NCBI GenBank assembly: GCA_947505205.1
Contig: CANNKD010000006.1
Coordinates: 1-43,982, forward strand
Source: Bacteroidota bacterium
GTDB lineage: Bacteria > Bacteroidota > Bacteroidia > Bacteroidales > F082
Length of the DNA stretch: 43,982 bases
Direction: 5' to 3'
Position 1 is the stretch's first letter. Every line of letters starts with the position of its first letter. The notes below the pieces were generated by a model. The model had not been told where the DNA came from. It saw only the letters and a program-made list of their open reading frames with translations, and did no database searches. This document shows positions 41,001 to 43,982 of the stretch, in pieces. The position numbers and the translations under genes are program-made.

Positions 41001-41157
41001 CAGGGTATATTGTTTTAATCACAACCACCGGCTGGTTGAAGTCGGGCAACAGTTCATACCCCAGGTTTGTAAATCCAATGATTCCCAGTAGGGCGAATAC
41101 GCTGAAAAGAACGATGATCAGCGATGGACGATCGATTGCTATTTTTGTAATATTCAT
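38056..41157 (-). CDS. RND efflux permease (HAE-1/AcrB-type)
   Basis: The 1033-residue inner-membrane pump has the usual two-fold RND layout: a first helix (IIVLFSVFALLGIIGFTNLG), large periplasmic loops, and two helix bundles near 330-540 and 850-1020. The proton-relay aspartates are in LIIGILVDDAIVILENIQRH (about residue 400), with LPDFNQPVVVIKTIYPGA and GAEPNEVETSVSRKIEDAL near the N-terminus and NAILIVDFTNQLK near the C-terminus. It should export small molecules (drugs, solvents, lipids or metabolites) using proton motive force, with the adjacent adaptor and TolC proteins. The adaptor gene lies 5 bp upstream and DUF2141 overlaps downstream. The substrate cannot be read from sequence, but the operon's phospholipase hints at lipid or membrane stress. 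Confidence 0.94.
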   Translation of the reverse strand: MNITKIAIDRPSLIIVLFSVFALLGIIGFTNLGYELLPDFNQPVVVIKTIYPGAEPNEVETSVSRKIEDALSNLEGVDYLETKSMPNASVIIANLKYGTDLNIAMQDAQRYIDNIKKDLPADILSPVMSKVSPNDLPIISISATSSLPATEFHQKMKDEYLPQIQQLKGVAEITLLGGEEREIQVKANQDKLKLYKISLYQVVEAINRSGIDLPAGKAQTDKESNSVRLTGKFSTVNDIMNVQVAMPAPGMPVYVKDVATVIDGVKEISSVSRYNGVNGIGLLLKKQGDANAVEVSKLVHAKLKQIESANSSYGVKFDVADDSTDMTIAAVNSVVDDLILAVILVSLVMFLFLRSYRNSLIVLIAIPTSLITAFAIMWLMGFTLNLMTLLAMSLIIGILVDDAIVILENIQRHLDMGKDKETAALEGRMEIGFSAISITLVDVVVFLPILFLQVFVADMLKQFSIVVITSTLTSLLVGFTLVPWLASRIGKKEDLQQTNFMNRFLLWFERQLTTFIDWYGHQLEWVLRHKLIFTGIVVFLLVMTGVMMKQGIIGKEMMSTGDQGKFRLNLEYDKTTTVQENNIRTQRVENFILQQPEVATLFSNVAGPSTGIGSLGVGSANLSEFTIQLKPEKERDIKTEVFMKSLREELKKQFSGVNFSMAVLGLLPKQAPIKITLSGSDLNLVMKTGNELKAAIEKIPGADNVQLSVEEGSPEFKVIPDKDKMQRLGLTTAYVGLNLRTAFTGNDDASLTENGTEYPVRIWLDDFDRKNFEDVQRLSIVNPMNIPIEVSQFAEVRQDNSPSLLERLDRQPSVTITSESFGRPSGTLADEAIVFLKTQPLPEGVKLTWGADIKTQDESFGALGSVLIISFILIYLIMVALYDSYIYPFVALFAIPMAAIGAFLALNLSLNHLTLFAQLGLIMLMGLVTKNAILIVDFTNQLKAQGKHYKEALIIAGKERMRPILMTTLAMAIGMLPIALAQGTASEWKNGLAWVIIGGLLSSMILTVYLVPMVYYVVDRIKEKIANRKGVIK

Positions 41158-41162
41158 GATTC

Positions 41163-42218
41163 TTAGTTGCTAATTTTCACATTTGCGCCATCAAAAAGAT
41201 TGATAAACCCGTTGATTATAATTACATCGCCTTCGGTTAAACCACTTGAAACCTGTACTTTATTTTGAAACCGTTTTGAAGTGGTGATATTCTGAAGCAT
41301 GGCTTTACCATTTTTTACAAGATAAACCTGTGGTTGAATGTTTGTTCCAACAATAGCAGATGCCGGGATAATGATTAACTTTTCTTCTCCATTATTTTTC
41401 AACTGTACATTTCCAAACATTCCTGATTTAATTTTTAAATCAGCGGTGTTGTTTACTGAAAATTGTACCGGAAAACTACTCCCTATATTGGCTTTGCTGC
41501 CTGTCATGATCACCTTTCCCGACAAAACCGTTTCCGGATAAGCATCTGCGGAAAGCTCGTATTGCTGATTGGTTTCGAACTGACCTAACTCCCGTTCCGG
41601 AACATTTACAGTAAACTTCAGGCTTGAGATGTCTGTGATTTGAAGTAAAGGAATACCTGGCGCCGCGAAGGCGCCTTCTTCGGTTAGTTTGGCGGTAATA
41701 ATTCCGCTGAAAGGCGCTGTAATAGTCGTTTTATTGATTTGCTCCACTAAGGTAGCCTTCTGTACTTTGGCAGATTTTAAAGCCAATTCGGTCTTTTCCA
41801 ACTGAACGCCCTGAATGGCATCGGCATTGGCAAGAACGGTATAGCGTTTTACATCTGCTTCCAATCCTTCAATCTGAATTTCAATGGTTTGTAATTGAAG
41901 TTTCAGCAAGGAGTTGTCCAGTTGAACCAAAGCCTGACCTTTTCGGACCGCGCTTCCGGCATCCACCAAAACGGAGTTTATCTTTCCCTGAATATCCGCG
42001 CTGATTCTTGTCTCTTTGTTAGGTTCAAAAGTTCCCGGGTAAGAAATATCGTTTTTAACACTTTCAAGCTTCAGGGTGATGGCCTGCACATTAATTGCCT
42101 GTTCTTTATCGTATTGATAAACTCTGTTTACTGTTGTTGCTTTGTTGCTTCTGAGCTGAAATACCACGATGGCTATTAACGCCAATGCTACAACTATATA
42201 AATGATAGTTTTTTTCAT
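41163..42218 (-). CDS. RND periplasmic adaptor (membrane fusion) protein
   Basis: The 351-residue protein has an N-terminal membrane anchor (IIYIVVALALIAIVVFQL) without a lipobox. The split biotinyl-lipoyl domain (ISADIQGKINSVLVDAGSAV, RKGQALVQLD, then TTITAPFSGIITAKLTEEGA) brackets a short helical hairpin, followed by the beta-barrel (FTVNVPERELGQFETNQ) and membrane-proximal domains. It should bridge the RND pump to the TolC-like channel in the periplasm. It lies 32 bp downstream of tolC and 5 bp upstream of the pump gene. Confidence 0.92.
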   Translation of the reverse strand: MKKTIIYIVVALALIAIVVFQLRSNKATTVNRVYQYDKEQAINVQAITLKLESVKNDISYPGTFEPNKETRISADIQGKINSVLVDAGSAVRKGQALVQLDNSLLKLQLQTIEIQIEGLEADVKRYTVLANADAIQGVQLEKTELALKSAKVQKATLVEQINKTTITAPFSGIITAKLTEEGAFAAPGIPLLQITDISSLKFTVNVPERELGQFETNQQYELSADAYPETVLSGKVIMTGSKANIGSSFPVQFSVNNTADLKIKSGMFGNVQLKNNGEEKLIIIPASAIVGTNIQPQVYLVKNGKAMLQNITTSKRFQNKVQVSSGLTEGDVIIINGFINLFDGANVKISN

Positions 42219-42250
42219 TTCCTTGATTTTTAATTCGTAATTATTAATTT

Positions 42251-43555
42251 TTAATTTTTTATTGCAATCAGGTTTCCTGTTACACGTTTGTATTCCAGTT
42301 CAGCTTTTCGCAGATTTACCATTGCAACAATATAGTTTTGCTGTGCTTCCCGTAAGGAATTGTCGGCCAGCAGCAAGTCGGTAATATTTGCAAGGCCTTG
42401 TTCATTTTGTAACACAGTATTGTCATAAATCTTTTTAGCGAGTTCAATCTGGATCTTGACATTGGCAATGTTTGCGTTTGCTATGTTGAATTGCATTTCG
42501 GCATTCACCTTGTCAAGTGCAACCTTTTCAGAAACTATTTCCTTTTGAATAATCGTTTTATTTACTTCTTTCTTTTTCCCATCTATTTTATGTCGTGTAA
42601 TCATACCATTAAAAAGGGGGATTGTAAGTTGAGCCCCGACATATCCTATTGGATGGAAATTAAAAAAACTATTGGTACCGGTAGTGCCAAAGCCATTCGA
42701 GCCGTATATTCCATAGGCATTCAGCGATGGCAATCTTGAATTTTTCAGTCCGCTTAACTCTGATAAACTTAGTTCCATCTTTTTTTCAATCAAAAGCAGA
42801 TCAGTTGTTATTTTATCCTGCAAGACAACTTCAATAACCGGACTTTCATTAAGCAAAACTCTGATGGAATCAGAAATGGGTTTTCCCATAAGGAATTTAA
42901 GTGCATTTAATACTTGCTGATGTTGGGAAAACACTGTGCTTCTTTGCGTTTTTAACTGTTCCTGCTGCAATTTCAGTCTGTCAACATCAGTGCCTTTGGC
43001 CAGCTGTTGTTGGTTGAGTAGTGTAGTTGTCTGCACCAGTTTATCGATATTTGTAATATTGCTATCCATAAAAGCCAACTGATTTAGCAAAATCTGGGCA
43101 TTGTAATAGGCATTTGAAACTTCCAGAACAACATCTTCATCTGTTTTCTTCTCCATAATTCCAGAAAGTTCGTTGGCAATGCGTGTACTTTTAATCGCGC
43201 TTAAAACTGAGGGATTGAAAAGTGGCATTGCGATCTGCAGATTGGCACTCAGGTTGTGAGGTACGCCAAACTGAATTTCCTTATACGCATCAGGCGGACC
43301 ACCAAAAGCTGATTGTGGCATTATCTGATAGGGCAGATCGGTATAATATCGGTAGTCAGCGAAACCGACAATTTTGGGAAGTAAAGCGCTTTTCGCTTCG
43401 CGGTTCTTTTCTTTGGCAATCAAACCATCCTGCTGAGCCAATTTGATGTTGCGGTTGTAAACCAGCGCAGTGTCAATGCATTGCTGCAGTGAAAGGGTTT
43501 GGGCCGGGACAATTGCTGGCACCAGCAGAATGACCAAAAAAAATAGAAATTTCAT
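42251..43555 (-). CDS. TolC-family outer-membrane efflux channel
   Basis: From the ATG at 43555 the protein has 434 residues, with a signal peptide (FLFFLVILLVPAIVPAQ). The TolC/OEP pattern follows: TLSLQQCIDTALVYNRNIKL at the start, two long heptad-rich helical regions, a central PIGYVGAQLTIPLFNGMITR motif and LADNSLREAQQNYIVAMVNL then RKAELEYKRVTGNL at the end. It should form the trimeric outer-membrane duct of the efflux system. Twelve additional codons upstream (to 43591) precede the signal peptide and are not likely to be used. It is the first complete gene of the operon in this window. Confidence 0.92.
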   Translation of the reverse strand: MKFLFFLVILLVPAIVPAQTLSLQQCIDTALVYNRNIKLAQQDGLIAKEKNREAKSALLPKIVGFADYRYYTDLPYQIMPQSAFGGPPDAYKEIQFGVPHNLSANLQIAMPLFNPSVLSAIKSTRIANELSGIMEKKTDEDVVLEVSNAYYNAQILLNQLAFMDSNITNIDKLVQTTTLLNQQQLAKGTDVDRLKLQQEQLKTQRSTVFSQHQQVLNALKFLMGKPISDSIRVLLNESPVIEVVLQDKITTDLLLIEKKMELSLSELSGLKNSRLPSLNAYGIYGSNGFGTTGTNSFFNFHPIGYVGAQLTIPLFNGMITRHKIDGKKKEVNKTIIQKEIVSEKVALDKVNAEMQFNIANANIANVKIQIELAKKIYDNTVLQNEQGLANITDLLLADNSLREAQQNYIVAMVNLRKAELEYKRVTGNLIAIKN

Positions 43556-43614
43556 TTTTTTGATTGTTTGTAAGTGAATATTTACTAACATAATTAGATA
43601 AATTTTTTTGATTA

Positions 43615-43982
43615 CTATTTATTTCTTTTTGAAATCATGAAATAAGCGAGTGCAGTAAATACGCTCGTAACAATTATTCGGAAAACCATTGCGCCAATTG
43701 TTTTGGTTTCATATATGCCACCTGTATAAATATGTATAAACAGTCCTGCAAAAGCCAATAACAAAACTAAAACAGAAACGCCCAATGGCCTTAATGTCCA
43801 GGTTTTCAATTTAATAAAACCAACTGCAGCAAAAAGATACAGGATGCTGCTGATGAAATTTGCCCAGACAACAAACAAAACATAGTTTCCTTCTTTGGCT
43901 CTGATACCAAACAAATCGAGAATCACCGAACCACTGAGAAAAAGAGTGACGAAACCAAAAAAAGCTAAAATTCCAGCGATAC
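43615..43982 (-). CDS. Small integral membrane protein, 5' end outside the window
   Basis: The frame stays open to the right edge: upstream of an internal GTG at 43926 it continues as IAGILAFFGFVTLFLSGSVI with no stop, so the real start is probably beyond 43982. The visible part (over 120 residues) has four predicted membrane helices, including FVVWANFISSILYLFAAVGF, LGVSVLVLLLAFAGLFIHIY and MVFRIIVTSVFTALAYFMIS, and ends in a basic ISKRNK tail. I do not recognise a family. It precedes tolC by 59 bp and may be the first gene of the efflux operon. Confidence 0.6.
   Translation of the reverse strand, partial: IAGILAFFGFVTLFLSGSVILDLFGIRAKEGNYVLFVVWANFISSILYLFAAVGFIKLKTWTLRPLGVSVLVLLLAFAGLFIHIYTGGIYETKTIGAMVFRIIVTSVFTALAYFMISKRNK

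Overview
The window reads as a chromosomal segment of a Bacteroidota bacterium, most likely an anaerobic or facultative member of the Bacteroidia. The evidence is an AT-rich sequence, many promoters with the Bacteroidota -7 element TAnnTTTG (several with TTTG or TTG about 18-20 nt upstream), a secreted protein with a type IX secretion C-terminal domain, PorT-like outer-membrane barrels, lipoproteins with Bacteroidota-style lipoboxes, and palindromic intergenic repeats of a kind seen in this phylum. I found no rRNA, tRNA or CRISPR array. The two end genes are cut by the window edges.

Layout. 1-5.9 kb (minus strand): the 5' end of a beta-mannosidase, CutC, a long-form urocanate hydratase, an M17 leucyl aminopeptidase and an e(P4)-type acid phosphatase lipoprotein. 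6-7.8 kb: an outer-membrane barrel gene between two repeat-rich intergenic stretches. 7.8-13.9 kb (minus): a three-gene soluble flavo-iron-sulfur complex (NuoE-like, NuoF-like and a 1230-residue NfnB/GltD-plus-formate-dehydrogenase-like protein). It resembles the Stn-type NADH/NADPH/ferredoxin transhydrogenase, but carries an extra molybdoenzyme-like domain that appears to have lost its catalytic ligands. 14.2-18.7 kb (plus): an ECF sigma factor, a putative dual-membrane-spanning anti-sigma factor and a five-PKD-domain T9SS cargo protein, closed by a clear terminator.

18.7-32 kb: mostly housekeeping and envelope genes. These are a YkgJ-type cysteine-cluster protein, HutD, a tandem-duplicated adenylate kinase with Hpt, PurE, an operon of M16 peptidase, small secreted protein and O-methyltransferase, an outer-membrane barrel gene followed by waaA (Kdo transferase), two related lipoproteins flanking a YiiX-like NlpC/P60 protein, and adenine deaminase. 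Purine salvage and synthesis recur here (hpt, adk, purE, ade).

32-36.3 kb: an Ig-like-domain lipoprotein, a CPBP-type membrane protease paired with a membrane-anchored cysteine-cluster protein, a truncated IS4/DUF4372 transposase, and two copies of a ~97-bp double-hairpin repeat. One copy abuts the broken transposase and the 3' end of a short TetR gene. 36.3-44 kb (minus): an RND efflux operon (partial membrane protein, TolC, adaptor, RND pump, DUF2141 protein, PldA-like phospholipase, TetR).

The most interesting regions are the Stn-like complex with its inactive-looking formate-dehydrogenase-like domain, the sigma/dual-membrane anti-sigma/PKD operon, the tandem adenylate kinase with one degenerate half, and the RND operon carrying a phospholipase and a regulator that may have been truncated by a repeat insertion. 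All family calls come from reading motifs by eye; no database search was possible.
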